Shown piece by piece: positions 19,098 through 28,847 of a stretch of DNA of 43,972 nucleotides. A program made the translations under genes and the position numbers. A model generated the notes under the pieces. That model was not told the origin of the DNA, made no database searches, and saw only the letters and a list, made by a program, of their open reading frames with translations. This DNA is from an uncultured Ectothiorhodospiraceae bacterium (GTDB taxonomy: Bacteria; Pseudomonadota; Gammaproteobacteria; Nitrococcales; Nitrococcaceae). Positions within the stretch are counted from its first letter, which is position 1. Each line of letters opens with the position of its first letter. The stretch is taken from contig CAJXMZ010000005.1 in NCBI GenBank assembly GCA_913056315.1, positions 1-43,972 on the forward strand, read 5' to 3'.

Positions 19098-19709
19098 GTG
19101 AATATTGTCTGCCTAGATCTTGAAGGCGTTTTGGTGCCTGAAATTTGGATTGAATTTGCCGAGCTCACTGGCATCGAGGCACTACGGGCAACGACGCGAG
19201 ATATTGCAGATTACGATGAACTCATGACGATGCGCCTGGCAACGCTAGCGCAACATGGGCTGGGTATGCGCGATATCAATCAAGTGATTGCTAAAATGCA
19301 GCCGCTACCCGGTGCAGCGGCATTTTTGGCCGCCCTGCGAGCGCAGTACCAAGTCGTTATTTTATCCGACACATTCTATGAGTTTGCGAATCCGTTAATG
19401 CGCCAGCTCGACTGGCCAACGCTGTTTTGTCATTCCCTACAATGTACGCAAGAGGGAGAAATTACCGGTTACCAGCTGCGCATGCCGGCGCACAAAAAAG
19501 CCGGTGTTGAGGCATTCAAAGGGTTGAACTTTAACGTGGTGGCCGCCGGTGATTCGTACAACGATACCGGCATGCTTGCCGCTGCTGATCGGGGTATTTT
19601 GTTTAACGCGCCAGACAATGTGATTAAGGACTTTCCGGCTTTTGCGGTGAGTCATGACTACGACACGCTCAGTGATCAAATCGCGCAAGGCTTCGGCGTT
19701 AATGACTGA
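19098..19709 (+). CDS. thrH: ThrH, phosphoserine phosphatase / homoserine phosphotransferase
   Basis: HAD-superfamily enzyme known from Pseudomonas aeruginosa, where it dephosphorylates phosphoserine and can transfer the phosphate to homoserine, linking serine and threonine synthesis. The nucleophile motif CLDLEGVLVPEIW, the SDTFYEF motif and GDSYNDTGML (motif IV) are nearly identical to ThrH. The GTG at 19098 aligns with the known N-terminus and gives 203 residues (P. aeruginosa 205); the track's 26-residue extension has no support. The stop overlaps the next gene by 8 bases. Confidence 0.94.
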   Translation: MNIVCLDLEGVLVPEIWIEFAELTGIEALRATTRDIADYDELMTMRLATLAQHGLGMRDINQVIAKMQPLPGAAAFLAALRAQYQVVILSDTFYEFANPLMRQLDWPTLFCHSLQCTQEGEITGYQLRMPAHKKAGVEAFKGLNFNVVAAGDSYNDTGMLAAADRGILFNAPDNVIKDFPAFAVSHDYDTLSDQIAQGFGVND

Positions 19710-20286
19710 TTCAGCCAAGCGCGTGGCCATTTTGGCCGATACGCATGGTTTTTTGGACCCGCGCGTGGCCGAGCAGGTGGCGGAATGCGATTTGGCCATT
19801 CATGCCGGCGATGTGGGTGGGGCGGATATTTTATTTGCGCTCAACCCGCGCGAGGAGGTTGTCGCCATTCGCGGCAACAACGATGATGCCGCCCATTGGG
19901 CCGAGCCTGAGCTGGATATTTTGGCCAACCTACCCGCCGAGGCCACGGTTTCCTTGCCGGGCGGACAAATAAAAATTGTTCACGGCGATGATGGCGGCAC
20001 CTTAGAGCAGCGCCATCGGCGTTATCGGCGCGATTACGCCGACTGCAAAGCGGTGGTGTACGGCCATAGTCATCGCCAGTGGGTTGATCAAACGTTGCAC
20101 CCCTGGCTGCTCAACCCCGGGGCTGCCGGGCGAACGCGCACTTATGGAGGGCCCAGTTGTTTGATTTTGCAATGTCGCGATGATGATTGGACGCTAGAGA
20201 CATTGCGTTTTGAACCGCGCCAGTACCGCACCCACCGTCCCCGCGGTGATAAAGAGCGGGAGGATTCGAGTCGCCGGAATGGCTGA
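19702..20286 (+). CDS. YfcE/MJ0936-type metallophosphoesterase
   Basis: Calcineurin-like phosphoesterase of 194 residues with the dimetal motifs in order: ILADTHG, HAGDVGG, IRGNNDD, IVHGDDGG and VYGHSHR. Family members hydrolyse phosphodiesters such as bis-pNPP, but physiological substrates are mostly unknown. The ATG at 19702 overlaps thrH (ATGACTGA) and its own stop overlaps the hrpA start (ATGGCTGA), 8 bases each. The C-terminal 25 residues are very basic and probably only a tail. The track's GTG at 19654 is too far upstream. Confidence 0.9.
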   Translation: MTDSAKRVAILADTHGFLDPRVAEQVAECDLAIHAGDVGGADILFALNPREEVVAIRGNNDDAAHWAEPELDILANLPAEATVSLPGGQIKIVHGDDGGTLEQRHRRYRRDYADCKAVVYGHSHRQWVDQTLHPWLLNPGAAGRTRTYGGPSCLILQCRDDDWTLETLRFEPRQYRTHRPRGDKEREDSSRRNG

Positions 20287-23200
20287 CCATCTCACCTTAT
20301 CCCCGCAATTCAATCTGGATCTTCCCGTTCTTGAGCACGCCGAGGAGATTCTCGAGGCCGTTGAAAACCATTCGGTGGTGATTGTTTGCGGTGAGACCGG
20401 TTCGGGCAAAAGCACGCAGTTACCTAAACTAATGCTTGAACTCGGTCGTGGCACCGAGGCAATGATTGGCCATACCCAACCGCGCCGAATCGCTGCGCGC
20501 AACCTAGCCGCCCGCGTTGCGGATGAATGCGGTACCCAACTTGGTGCGGGGGTGGGTTATCGCATTCGCTTTGGTGATAAAACCAGCCCACAAACGCGCG
20601 TCAAACTACTCACCGATGGCATGTTGCTGGCTGAGACGCAAAGCGATCGGGATCTTAACCAATATGACACGCTGATTATTGACGAAGCGCATGAGCGCAG
20701 TCTTAACATCGATTTTTTATTGGGCTATATCAAACGCCTCATCCCACGACGGCCTGATTTGCGCGTCATTATTACCTCGGCGACGATTGACCCGCAGCGC
20801 TTTGCCGAACATTTTGACGGGGCGCCCATCATTGAAGTCTCGGGTCGTACCTACCCGGTCGAGACCCACTACCGGCCGTTAGCGGTGGAAAGCGACGATG
20901 AGCGTGAGCGCAGCTTGCGTCAGGGTGTGGTTGAGGCAGTGGATGAGCTGATCAAACTCGGCCGAGGCGATGTGCTGGTGTTTTTGCCCGGCGAGCGTGA
21001 AATACGCCAATGTGCCGAAGCGCTGCGCCGACAACAACCGCCAACCACTGAAATTTTGCCGTTATTTGGCCGGCTCTCTGCTGCCGAGCAGCAACGCGTG
21101 TTTGCCCCGCACCGCGGCCGTCGCGTGGTTCTGGCAACCAATGTGGCTGAAACCTCATTAACCGTGCCCGGCATTCGCTACGTCGTTGATAGTGGCCTGG
21201 CTCGCATTAGCCGTTATAGCTACCGGACCAAAGTCCAGCGCTTACCCATTGAGCCAATTGCGCAATCGAGCGCGGATCAGCGCGCGGGGCGTTGCGGGCG
21301 AGAAGGCCCTGGGGTGTGCATACGGTTGTTTGACGAAAGTGACTACCAGGCACGCCCACGATTTACTGACCCGGAGATTCTGCGCACCAATTTGGCCTCA
21401 GTGATTTTGCAAATGAAACATTTGCGTTTGGGCCCAATCGAAGAATTTCCCTTTATTGAACCGCCTGATCCGCGATTTATTCGTGATGGGTTAAAGCTGC
21501 TCGATGAGCTGGGTGCGCTTAATCGGCAGCAAAAACTCTCGGCGCTTGGCCGGCAGCTAGCCCGGCTGCCCGTGGACCCACGAATTGGGCGCATATTGCT
21601 GGCCGGTGAGCGTGAGGGTGCTTTGCGTGAGTTGCTCGTGATTGCCGCGGCTTTATCGATTGCTGATCCGCGTGAGCGGCCAATGCACAGTCGCGAGGCC
21701 GCCGATACAGCGCATAAGCGCTGGCAAGATAAACAATCCGACTTTGCTAGCCTGTTGCGGCTGTGGGATGCCTATCATGAGCGCAAAGCAGCGCTAAGCC
21801 AGCGGGCGTTAAAAGACTGGTGTCGGCAGCATTTTTTGTCTGTGGTGAGAATGCGCGAGTGGCGAGATATTCACAGTCAGTTGCACGGCTTGACCCAGCG
21901 TATGGGTTTAAAAAGCAACGACCAGCCAGCTCAGTCACTGGCCATTCATCGCGCCTTGCTGAGTGGGTTTTTATCCAATATCGCTCGTCGTGAAACTCCA
22001 TCCGATTATGTTGGCCCGCGCGGGCTTAAGCTAGCGATTCATCCCAGTTCTGGCCCGGCCAGCAAGCGGCCGCGTTGGATTATGGCCGCTGAGCTAGTCG
22101 AAACGAGTCGTGTGTTTGCGCGCACTACCGCCGAAGTGCGGCCGGAGTGGATTGAGCCGCTGGCCCGCCACTTGGTCAAGCGCCGCTATCACGATCCGTG
22201 GTGGGATGCGCGCCGAGGCAAAGTCTTCGGGCGCGAAGAAGTCACCCTCTATGGCTTGCCCATCGTTAACGGGCGCAAAATTGATTACGCCCAAGTCGCG
22301 CCGTTAGAAGCGCGCGCGTGCTTTATTGAAGCGGGTTTATTGGGCGAGCTACCCCCGAATCCCCCGGCGTTTGTTCAGGCCAATCAGGCGTTGATTGATT
22401 CGGTGGAGGCGCTCGAAGCCAAAACCCGTCGGCGCGATGTGCTGATTGATCGTGAGGCCCTAGCGGCGTTTTACGATGCGGCATTGCCGGCTCAGGTTGT
22501 TGACTTAGTCAGTCTCACGCGTTGGCTTGAAGCCGGCGGTGATGACACGTCTTTGCGTTTGACCCGAGAGCAACTCATGGCGCGCGGCGTGGATGCCAGT
22601 GCCGCTGCCTATCCGGATAAATTGCAACTAAACGGTCTAGCGCTGCCACTGACTTATCAGTTTGAGCCTGGGCACGGCGCCGATGGCGTGAGCGTGCGTA
22701 TCCCCATTGCCGCGCTCAATGCGCTCGATCCAGAGCCCTTTGAATGGCTGGTGCCCGGATTGCTTGAGGACAAAGTCATTACGCTGATTCGCGCTTTGCC
22801 CAAATCACTGCGGCGTAACTTTGTGCCGGTGCCGGATTTTGCCACGGCGGTGCTTGAGTCGGTCGCGACAGCGCAAGGCTCATTAGAATCGGCTGTGCGT
22901 CAAGCGCTTCGACGAATGACCGGCGTTGATTTGCCCGCCGACATTTGGGACGAAGCGCCCATGCCCGAGCATCTACGAATGCATTTTCAGGTGGTTGACG
23001 GCCGCGGTGAGACCCTAGCTGAGGGCCGAGATTTGGCGGCTCTGCAGCGGCAGTTGGCGCAACAAGCCGCCGCGGATTTTCAAGCCCATGAGGCCGTTGA
23101 ATTTGAACAAACGCAGATTACCGATTGGCCGCTACCCACACTGCCCGATCAAGTCGCATTTGAGCAGGGCGGCATCACGTTGCAGGGGTACCCGCCGCTA

Positions 23201-23965
23201 TCAGCCGAAGCGTCTGGCGTTGCGCTGCGCTTGCTCGATAGCGCTGAGCGCGCGGCGGTAACCCACCGGGCTGGCGTTCGGGCGCTATTAATGAAGCGCT
23301 TCGCCCAGCAAGCGCGTTATTTGCGCCGCGGTCTTGAGGGGCTGGATCGCATGGCGATTGACTATCGCGATGTCGATACGGCTGATGCGTTAAAGCGCGA
23401 ATTGGCGGCGGCGGTTTTTGACCATGTATTTCTAAGCGATGGTTTGCCGTATGACGCTAAGGCGTGGGCGGACATCTGCGCACAAGGTCGAGAAGCATTA
23501 ATACCCACCGGTGAGCGACTGCGTGATCGCCTCTCTGGTATCCTGCGTCAGCATCGGCAGTTGCAGCGCGCCTTGCAAGGCAATATCGCGTTGGGGTTGG
23601 TGGACAGCTACCAAGATTGTCGTGAGCAACTTGCCGGTCTGGTGTATCCGGGGTTTTTGCTCGACACGCCAGCGGATCGGTTGGCTGAACTGCCACGCTA
23701 CTTAGAGGCACTGCAAAAGCGCCTCGAGCGTCTAGAGCGCGATCCCAATCGCGATCAGGTCGGGCTTGCAGTGATACAACCGCATCAACGCCGGCTTAAT
23801 GAAACGCTCGAGCGGCACGAACGCCGAGCCATTCGTGACCCGGCGTTAACGCAGATTCGTTGGGTGGTTGAAGAGTATCGTGTGTCGTTGTTCGCGCAAG
23901 AGCTTGGCACACGCGAGCGGGTTTCAGAAAAGCGCCTCGCGCAACTCTGGGAAACCGTGCGCTAG
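20279..23965 (+). CDS. hrpA: ATP-dependent RNA helicase HrpA
   Basis: DEAH-box helicase of 1228 residues; in E. coli HrpA processes fimbrial mRNA and resolves stalled ribosomes. Motifs run in order: GETGSGKSTQLP (I), TQPRRIAARN (Ia), DEAHERSLN (II), ITSATID (III) and QRAGRCGREGPG (VI), then the HA2 and OB-fold region and a long DUF3418 C-terminal domain. Compared with E. coli (1300) it lacks about 70 residues at the N-terminus. The ATG overlaps the previous stop; a GGGAGG lies 14 bases upstream, farther than ideal, so translation may depend on coupling. The TTG at 20210 in the track is unlikely. Confidence 0.95.
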   Translation: MADHLTLSPQFNLDLPVLEHAEEILEAVENHSVVIVCGETGSGKSTQLPKLMLELGRGTEAMIGHTQPRRIAARNLAARVADECGTQLGAGVGYRIRFGDKTSPQTRVKLLTDGMLLAETQSDRDLNQYDTLIIDEAHERSLNIDFLLGYIKRLIPRRPDLRVIITSATIDPQRFAEHFDGAPIIEVSGRTYPVETHYRPLAVESDDERERSLRQGVVEAVDELIKLGRGDVLVFLPGEREIRQCAEALRRQQPPTTEILPLFGRLSAAEQQRVFAPHRGRRVVLATNVAETSLTVPGIRYVVDSGLARISRYSYRTKVQRLPIEPIAQSSADQRAGRCGREGPGVCIRLFDESDYQARPRFTDPEILRTNLASVILQMKHLRLGPIEEFPFIEPPDPRFIRDGLKLLDELGALNRQQKLSALGRQLARLPVDPRIGRILLAGEREGALRELLVIAAALSIADPRERPMHSREAADTAHKRWQDKQSDFASLLRLWDAYHERKAALSQRALKDWCRQHFLSVVRMREWRDIHSQLHGLTQRMGLKSNDQPAQSLAIHRALLSGFLSNIARRETPSDYVGPRGLKLAIHPSSGPASKRPRWIMAAELVETSRVFARTTAEVRPEWIEPLARHLVKRRYHDPWWDARRGKVFGREEVTLYGLPIVNGRKIDYAQVAPLEARACFIEAGLLGELPPNPPAFVQANQALIDSVEALEAKTRRRDVLIDREALAAFYDAALPAQVVDLVSLTRWLEAGGDDTSLRLTREQLMARGVDASAAAYPDKLQLNGLALPLTYQFEPGHGADGVSVRIPIAALNALDPEPFEWLVPGLLEDKVITLIRALPKSLRRNFVPVPDFATAVLESVATAQGSLESAVRQALRRMTGVDLPADIWDEAPMPEHLRMHFQVVDGRGETLAEGRDLAALQRQLAQQAAADFQAHEAVEFEQTQITDWPLPTLPDQVAFEQGGITLQGYPPLSAEASGVALRLLDSAERAAVTHRAGVRALLMKRFAQQARYLRRGLEGLDRMAIDYRDVDTADALKRELAAAVFDHVFLSDGLPYDAKAWADICAQGREALIPTGERLRDRLSGILRQHRQLQRALQGNIALGLVDSYQDCREQLAGLVYPGFLLDTPADRLAELPRYLEALQKRLERLERDPNRDQVGLAVIQPHQRRLNETLERHERRAIRDPALTQIRWVVEEYRVSLFAQELGTRERVSEKRLAQLWETVR

Positions 23966-24005
23966 TACCCTAGCGCGGTGCGAAAAGTAAGGAATGGGGA
24001 AGATT

Positions 24006-25104
24006 GTGCTGGATACCAATGTACTGATAAGCCGATTGGATGACTTAAAGGGGCGTGTTGCGTCTCTGAGGGGGTATCTTTGACCTCGCTAGTCAACAAG
24101 AGCGCTTAGAAGAGGTAACCCGAGAGCTCGAGCAGCCCGATGTGTGGAATGACCCAGAGCGTGCGCAAGCGCTCAATCGTGAGCGGGCGGCATTAGAAAA
24201 AGTCGTTGTACGCCTTAATGATCTAACCACCGGACTGGCCGAGGCCGCCGAGCTTGCCGAGATGGCGCGCGAGGAGGGCGATAATGAAACGCTCGCTGCC
24301 ATTGAGACCGACACGCAGGCCCATGAACAGGTGGTCGAGTCGCTAGAGTTTCGGCGCATGTTCGCCGGCGAAATGGATAGCGCCAATGCTTTTGTCGATA
24401 TCCAAGCCGGATCCGGCGGAACCGAAGCCCAAGACTGGGCAGAAATGCTGTTGCGAATGTATTTGCGTTGGATTGAACGCAAAGGCTTTAGTGGCGAACT
24501 CATTGAGGTTTCTGCCGGCGAGCAGGCGGGGATTAAAAGCGCGACCATTCGCGTTGAGGGCGATTATGCGTTTGGTTGGTTGCGCACCGAGACCGGTGTT
24601 CACCGATTAGTGCGTAAATCACCGTTTGATTCGGGCAATCGCCGTCACACCTCATTTGCCTCGGTTTATGCCAGCCCAGAGCTTGATGAAGACATCGATA
24701 TTGAGGTTGATCCATCGGATTTGCGCGTCGATGTGTATCGCGCCAGTGGTGCGGGTGGGCAGCACGTCAACCGCACTGAATCAGCGGTGCGCATTACCCA
24801 TATCCCGACAGGGGTGGTGGTGCAATGTCAAAATGATCGATCGCAGCATAAAAACCGGGCAACAGCGATGAAGCAGCTGCGCGCTAAGCTCTACGAGCGC
24901 GAAATGGAAGCTCAACGCACACAGGCCGCTGAGGTGGAAGAGTCCAAAGCCGACATTGGCTGGGGCAGCCAAATTCGCTCTTATGTACTGGATCAAAGCC
25001 GCATTAAAGATTTGCGCACTGGCGTCGAAGTCGGCAACACGCAGGCCGTTTTGGACGGTGATCTTGATGGGTTTATACAGGCAAGCTTAAAAGCCGGGCT
25101 TTAA
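24006..25104 (+). CDS. prfB: Peptide chain release factor 2, expressed by +1 programmed frameshift
   Basis: RF2 reads UGA and UAA stops. The track shows only the part from 24142. The full gene needs the short leader ORF: GTG at 24006 (GGGGA five bases upstream) reads 25 codons to ...LRGYL, then UGA; a +1 shift joins [12 protein letters not shown] and continues to the stop at 25104. That totals 365 residues, identical to E. coli RF2. An ATG at 23994 is an alternative start with a poorer ribosome site. The tripeptide anticodon SPF (VRKSPFDSG) and the catalytic GGQ ([11 protein letters not shown]) are present. It follows hrpA by 40 bases and precedes lysS, the same prfB-lysS pairing as in E. coli. 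Confidence 0.96.
24069..24084 (+). promoter_or_regulatory. prfB programmed +1 frameshift site
   Basis: AGGGGGTATCTTTGAC is identical to the E. coli prfB recoding site: an internal Shine-Dalgarno (AGGGGG), the slippery CUU and the in-frame UGA followed by C. Low RF2 stalls the ribosome at UGA and promotes the shift, giving autoregulation. Confidence 0.97.
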
Positions 25105-25145
25105 ACTGGCACGAGCAAAAACAAAACCAACGGGACGTTAACATC

Positions 25146-26630
25146 ATGGCCGAAGACCAGGACGAACACCGGCTGATTGCCGAGCGCCGACGTAAGCTCA
25201 ACGAATGGCGTGAGGCCGGCGAGGCGTTTCCCAACGATTTTCGCCGCAAAGACTTAGCCGCTGATTTGCAAAGCCAATTTGATGGCGTGAGCGCTGAACA
25301 GCTGCAGGCTAACCCGGCCAGCGCCAGCATCGCTGGACGCATGGTGCAAAAGCGCGTCATGGGCAAAGCAAGCTTTGCCACCATTCGAGATATGTCCGGC
25401 GATATTCAGCTGTTTGTGCGTCGTGATGATTTGCCGGAGGGCGTTTACGCGGCGTTTAAAAGTTGGGACGTGGGCGACATTGTTGGCGCCAGTGGCCCGC
25501 TCATGCGCACGCAAACCGGTGAGCTTTCGGTGCACTGTGATCAGCTGCGGCTACTGACTAAATCACTGCGACCGCTACCGGAGAAATACCACGGATTGGG
25601 TGACACCGAGGCGCGGTATCGGCAGCGCTATGTCGATTTAATGACAAACCCTGAAACCCGGCGAATTTTTCAAATGCGCAGCCGGATTGTGCGCATTATT
25701 CGGGACGTGTTTCACGAGCAAGGCTTTCTTGAGGTTGAAACACCCATGATGCAGCCCATCCCCGGTGGCGCCACCGCTCGGCCGTTTGTCACCCATCACA
25801 ATGCGCTCGCGCTGGATTTGTATTTGCGCGTCGCCCCGGAGCTTTATTTAAAGCGTTTGGTTGTCGGTGGCTTTGAGCGGGTGTACGAAATTAACCGTAA
25901 CTTCCGCAACGAAGGGGTGTCGACGCGGCACAATCCTGAATTCACCATGCTCGAGTTCTACGAGGCCTACGCTGACTATCACGATGCAATGGATTTAACC
26001 GAGCATTTGTTGCGCCGCTTAGCGCGCGAAGTGGTGGGCGGTGAACAGCTGAGCTGGCAGGGCGAAACCATTGACTTAGCACCGGCTTTTGCCCGTGTGA
26101 GTGTTGCTGAGGCGGTGCTGGCGCAAAATCCCAGCCTCGCCGGTCAGCTCGACGATCGCGCGGTTTTGGATGCGCATGCACAAACATTGGGCATCCAAAC
26201 GAAAGCCGCTTGGGGAGCGGGTAAGTTACTGGCTGAAATTTTTGAAAAAACCGCAGAGGGCGAGCTAAGGCAGCCGACTTTTGTCACGGATTACCCCACC
26301 GAAGTCTCGCCGTTAGCCCGCCCGCGCGATGATAATCCCAGCGTGACCGAGCGGTTTGAGCTCATTATTGCGGGCCGTGAAATTGCCAATGGGTTTTCTG
26401 AGCTCAATGACGCGGAAGATCAGGCGGCGCGTTTTCAACGTCAAGTGGCTGAAAAAGATGCCGGCGACGACGAGGCGATGCACTTCGACGCCGACTATAT
26501 TCAAGCGCTGGAGTATGGGATGCCGCCGGCAGTTGGTGAGGGCATTGGCATTGACCGTTTGGTCATGCTGCTCACCGATAGCCCTTCCATTCGCGATGTT
26601 TTGTTGTTTCCTGCCATGCGTCCACGCTAA
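25146..26630 (+). CDS. lysS: Lysyl-tRNA synthetase, class II
   Basis: Charges tRNA-Lys. At 494 residues it is close to E. coli LysS (505). An N-terminal helix rich in charged residues is followed by the OB-fold anticodon domain (about 60-160). The class II core has motif 1 ([21 protein letters not shown]), motif 2 ([24 protein letters not shown]) and motif 3 ([10 protein letters not shown]). It starts 41 bases after prfB and is likely co-transcribed. Its stop overlaps that of ygfZ on the opposite strand by 4 bases. Confidence 0.97.
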   Translation: MAEDQDEHRLIAERRRKLNEWREAGEAFPNDFRRKDLAADLQSQFDGVSAEQLQANPASASIAGRMVQKRVMGKASFATIRDMSGDIQLFVRRDDLPEGVYAAFKSWDVGDIVGASGPLMRTQTGELSVHCDQLRLLTKSLRPLPEKYHGLGDTEARYRQRYVDLMTNPETRRIFQMRSRIVRIIRDVFHEQGFLEVETPMMQPIPGGATARPFVTHHNALALDLYLRVAPELYLKRLVVGGFERVYEINRNFRNEGVSTRHNPEFTMLEFYEAYADYHDAMDLTEHLLRRLAREVVGGEQLSWQGETIDLAPAFARVSVAEAVLAQNPSLAGQLDDRAVLDAHAQTLGIQTKAAWGAGKLLAEIFEKTAEGELRQPTFVTDYPTEVSPLARPRDDNPSVTERFELIIAGREIANGFSELNDAEDQAARFQRQVAEKDAGDDEAMHFDADYIQALEYGMPPAVGEGIGIDRLVMLLTDSPSIRDVLLFPAMRPR

Positions 26631-27664
26631 TGCTCATCGTTGGCCGGCGCTAAGCCTGGCGGCATGTAGGGTAGGTCGAGCAAGGTAATGGGCGAGCCAT
26701 CGATGCTCAAATCGGTGTCGGTGGCCTTATCAATGCGCAAAACCGCCAGTAGCTCGCTGCCCCCTTCGGCGGTTGGTGCGGCACTAACAACAATGCCAGC
26801 CTGTGCCGCGTTGGTGTCAACGATGAGGCTGCCTGGGGTTGGTGGGTCAATATCAATGCGCGCTCGGTACATACGGCGTTTGAGCTGTCCCAAATAGTGC
26901 ATGCGGGCAATAACTTCTTGGCCGGGGTAGCAGCCCTTTTCGTAAACCACGCCCTGCAGTGGTTCAAGATTGAGCATCGTAGGAATGAACGTCTCTTGGG
27001 TCTGCTCTAAGACATCCGGCAGCCCGGCGCGAATATCCAGCAGTTTCCAAAACGCGGCATCCGCGCGCGTTAGCGCTGCACGATATTGCTGCCACAGCTC
27101 AGAGAGTTGAGCGGCCGGGGCAAGCAATAGATAACGCGGGCTGGGATCGCCAGGCAGTCGAATGACATGCAAATCGCCGGCGCGCACCAAACCATTAATC
27201 TGGCTTGGCAACGAGCCCACCGTCTGTGTCAGCAGTGCTTCGGCGGCGGGTCCGGCTAAGCCCATCAGTCCCTCGCTGGGCGTCAATGAGGTCAGTGCGA
27301 CTTGGGCGCGAAGAACAAACATCTGCAACTTAGGCGTAATCGCTTCTAGCACGTGCGCATCAGCGATAAGCAGCAGCCCGCTATCACTGGGCACGATGCG
27401 CATGAGAACGCGCGCTCGGCCCTTGGGGTTACACCAAGCGGCCAATCGCGTTTCATCCTCGCCGATATCGGTGATTGATTGGGTTAGCTGATTGTGAAGA
27501 AACCCAGCGGCGTCAGCGCCAGCAACATGCAGTATCCCCAGCTCGGGCAGTGGCGCAACCAGCCCCCCATCACGGGCGGCCACCTCCAACTCAGCAATGC
27601 TTGGGAAGGGCTCTGCGGGGTCGTCCGCACTGTTCGCCAGTGCGTTTTGCCATGGTTCATGCAT
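26627..27664 (-). CDS. ygfZ: YgfZ/GcvT-fold folate-binding Fe-S maturation protein
   Basis: Folate-dependent protein needed for assembly or repair of certain Fe-S enzymes (MiaB and succinate dehydrogenase activity drop in E. coli mutants). The diagnostic motif KGCYPGQE, with its essential cysteine, is present in a GcvT-like fold. The ATG at 27664 gives 345 residues; the track extends 26 residues further into the promoter of the divergent sdh locus. Divergence from SdhAF4 and the SDH operon fits a joint role in making succinate dehydrogenase, though this is inference. Confidence 0.93.
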   Translation of the reverse strand: MHEPWQNALANSADDPAEPFPSIAELEVAARDGGLVAPLPELGILHVAGADAAGFLHNQLTQSITDIGEDETRLAAWCNPKGRARVLMRIVPSDSGLLLIADAHVLEAITPKLQMFVLRAQVALTSLTPSEGLMGLAGPAAEALLTQTVGSLPSQINGLVRAGDLHVIRLPGDPSPRYLLLAPAAQLSELWQQYRAALTRADAAFWKLLDIRAGLPDVLEQTQETFIPTMLNLEPLQGVVYEKGCYPGQEVIARMHYLGQLKRRMYRARIDIDPPTPGSLIVDTNAAQAGIVVSAAPTAEGGSELLAVLRIDKATDTDLSIDGSPITLLDLPYMPPGLAPANDEH

Positions 27665-27704
27665 TGTGTTGGCTCCGTTTGGAATGCAGGTAGGCCTTGA
27701 GATA

Positions 27705-27713
27705 TGGGATAAT
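27705..27713 (+). promoter_or_regulatory. Extended -10 upstream of sdhAF4
   Basis: TGGGATAAT fits the extended -10 TGnTATAAT with one mismatch in the hexamer and lies 40 bases before the ATG at 27754. No good -35 is seen 17 bases upstream. This is the likely start of the sdh transcript. Confidence 0.4.
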
Positions 27714-27753
27714 GCCAGTCGTTCCTCATTAAAGGCACCCATTAGGAGGCCCT

Positions 27754-27951
27754 ATGTCTGATCGCCCATCGCATCCAGCGCATGATGAAACGGCTCAAGC
27801 CAGCCAAAACTCCTCAGACTCAGCGCCAACGCCGCCGGCTGATGACGCCTCGAAAAAACCGGCGTTACCCCGAGAGATTGGTGGTGCCAAAGGGCCTGAG
27901 CCGACTCGATATGGCGACTGGGAGAGCAACGGCCGCTGTACCGATTTTTAG
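27754..27951 (+). CDS. SdhAF4-like succinate dehydrogenase assembly factor (DUF1674)
   Basis: Small protein of 65 residues with a disordered, polar N-terminal half and the DUF1674 signature at the C-terminus: EIGGAKGPEPTRYGDWESNGRCTDF (matched as GGxxGPEPTRYGDWExxGRxxDF). In yeast and animals SdhAF4/Sdh8 binds the flavinylated SDH catalytic subunit and protects it before assembly. An AGGAGG lies just upstream of the ATG. The position directly upstream of sdhCDAB strongly supports the role. The bacterial version is best known from alphaproteobacteria. Confidence 0.9.
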   Translation: MSDRPSHPAHDETAQASQNSSDSAPTPPADDASKKPALPREIGGAKGPEPTRYGDWESNGRCTDF

Positions 27952-27994
27952 CCCAGTGGCTGCCCGATAGCCCGTATGTTGCGCTGCGGCGTTG

Positions 27995-28023
27995 TTGCGC
28001 AAACCCCGCCATCAGCGTATTCT
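27995..28023 (+). promoter_or_regulatory. Possible sigma70 promoter of sdhC
   Basis: TTGCGC, 17 bases, TATTCT, in the 117-base gap between sdhAF4 and sdhC, 46 bases before the sdhC ATG. Both boxes match at four or more positions. It would let the sdh genes be expressed apart from sdhAF4. Confidence 0.35.
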
Positions 28024-28068
28024 CAGGGCAATATCCACGGCCCCAACGACTGCTCGGAGAGTGACTCG

Positions 28069-28449
28069 ATGAGTTCGGATAACCGCCCGCTTTCACCACA
28101 CCTTCAGGTCTATCGGCTGCCGTTCACGGCGCTAACTTCAATAAGTCACCGAATCTCCGGCGTTTTGCTTGCTGGGGGTGCGTTAATGCTGGTCTATTGG
28201 GTTGTGGCTACCGCAGCCGGTCCCACGAGCTACGCACTGGCGAGCAGTATTTTTGCCAGTTGGCCAGTGCAGTTGCTGATGTTGCTGTGGACATTTGTGC
28301 TGTTTTATCACCTATGCAACGGCATTCGGCATTTGTTTTGGGATGCCGGCTATGGGTTCGAATTACAAACCGCTCAGCGCTCAGGCCAAGCGGTTATCGT
28401 GGGCGCTGCGTTGCTAACCGGGCTTGCCTGGTTCATCGCGCTGGTTTGA
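28069..28449 (+). CDS. sdhC: Succinate dehydrogenase cytochrome b556 subunit
   Basis: Membrane anchor subunit of complex II that binds heme b and ubiquinone. SPHLQVYRLPFTALTSISHRISG and HLCNGIRHLFWDAGYGFE are the family signatures; the His in the second is the likely heme ligand. Three hydrophobic segments are visible. The ATG at 28069 has GGAGA upstream and gives 126 residues. The track's 31-residue extension (27976) covers the candidate promoter and is rejected. Confidence 0.96.
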   Translation: MSSDNRPLSPHLQVYRLPFTALTSISHRISGVLLAGGALMLVYWVVATAAGPTSYALASSIFASWPVQLLMLLWTFVLFYHLCNGIRHLFWDAGYGFELQTAQRSGQAVIVGAALLTGLAWFIALV

Positions 28450-28462
28450 GGAGATAGACGCT

Positions 28463-28843
28463 ATGGCATATCGCACCCCCTTAAAGCAGGCGCGTGGCTT
28501 GGGTGCCTCGCACCATGGTGCCGCGCATTGGTGGTCGCAACGCCTGAGTGCAGTGGCGATGCTGCCGCTGATGCTCTGGTTGGTTATTGGCATTGCCGCC
28601 AACGCCGGTGGTAGCTATGCGCAAACCACGGCCTGGATCGCCAACCCGTTGAATGCGGTATTACTGTCGCTGGTCTTCGGGGTGTTGTTCTATCACGCCT
28701 CACTCGGGCTGCAAGTCGTGCTTGAAGACTATGTCAGCCATCAAGGCGTGCGCCTGGTGCTGGTAACGGCTGTGCGATTCCTTGCCTTGTTGCTCGCGAT
28801 CGCGGGCATTTTCGCCGTCCTAACAATTGCGCTCGGAGGCTGA
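28463..28843 (+). CDS. sdhD: Succinate dehydrogenase hydrophobic membrane anchor subunit
   Basis: Second membrane anchor of complex II, 126 residues, three hydrophobic segments. [17 protein letters not shown] and the heme/quinone motif [18 protein letters not shown] identify it. The ATG at 28463 follows GAGGAG; the 13-residue extension in the track overlaps sdhC. It sits 13 bases after sdhC and 4 bases before sdhA. Confidence 0.95.
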   Translation: MAYRTPLKQARGLGASHHGAAHWWSQRLSAVAMLPLMLWLVIGIAANAGGSYAQTTAWIANPLNAVLLSLVFGVLFYHASLGLQVVLEDYVSHQGVRLVLVTAVRFLALLLAIAGIFAVLTIALGG

Positions 28844-28847
28844 AGCA

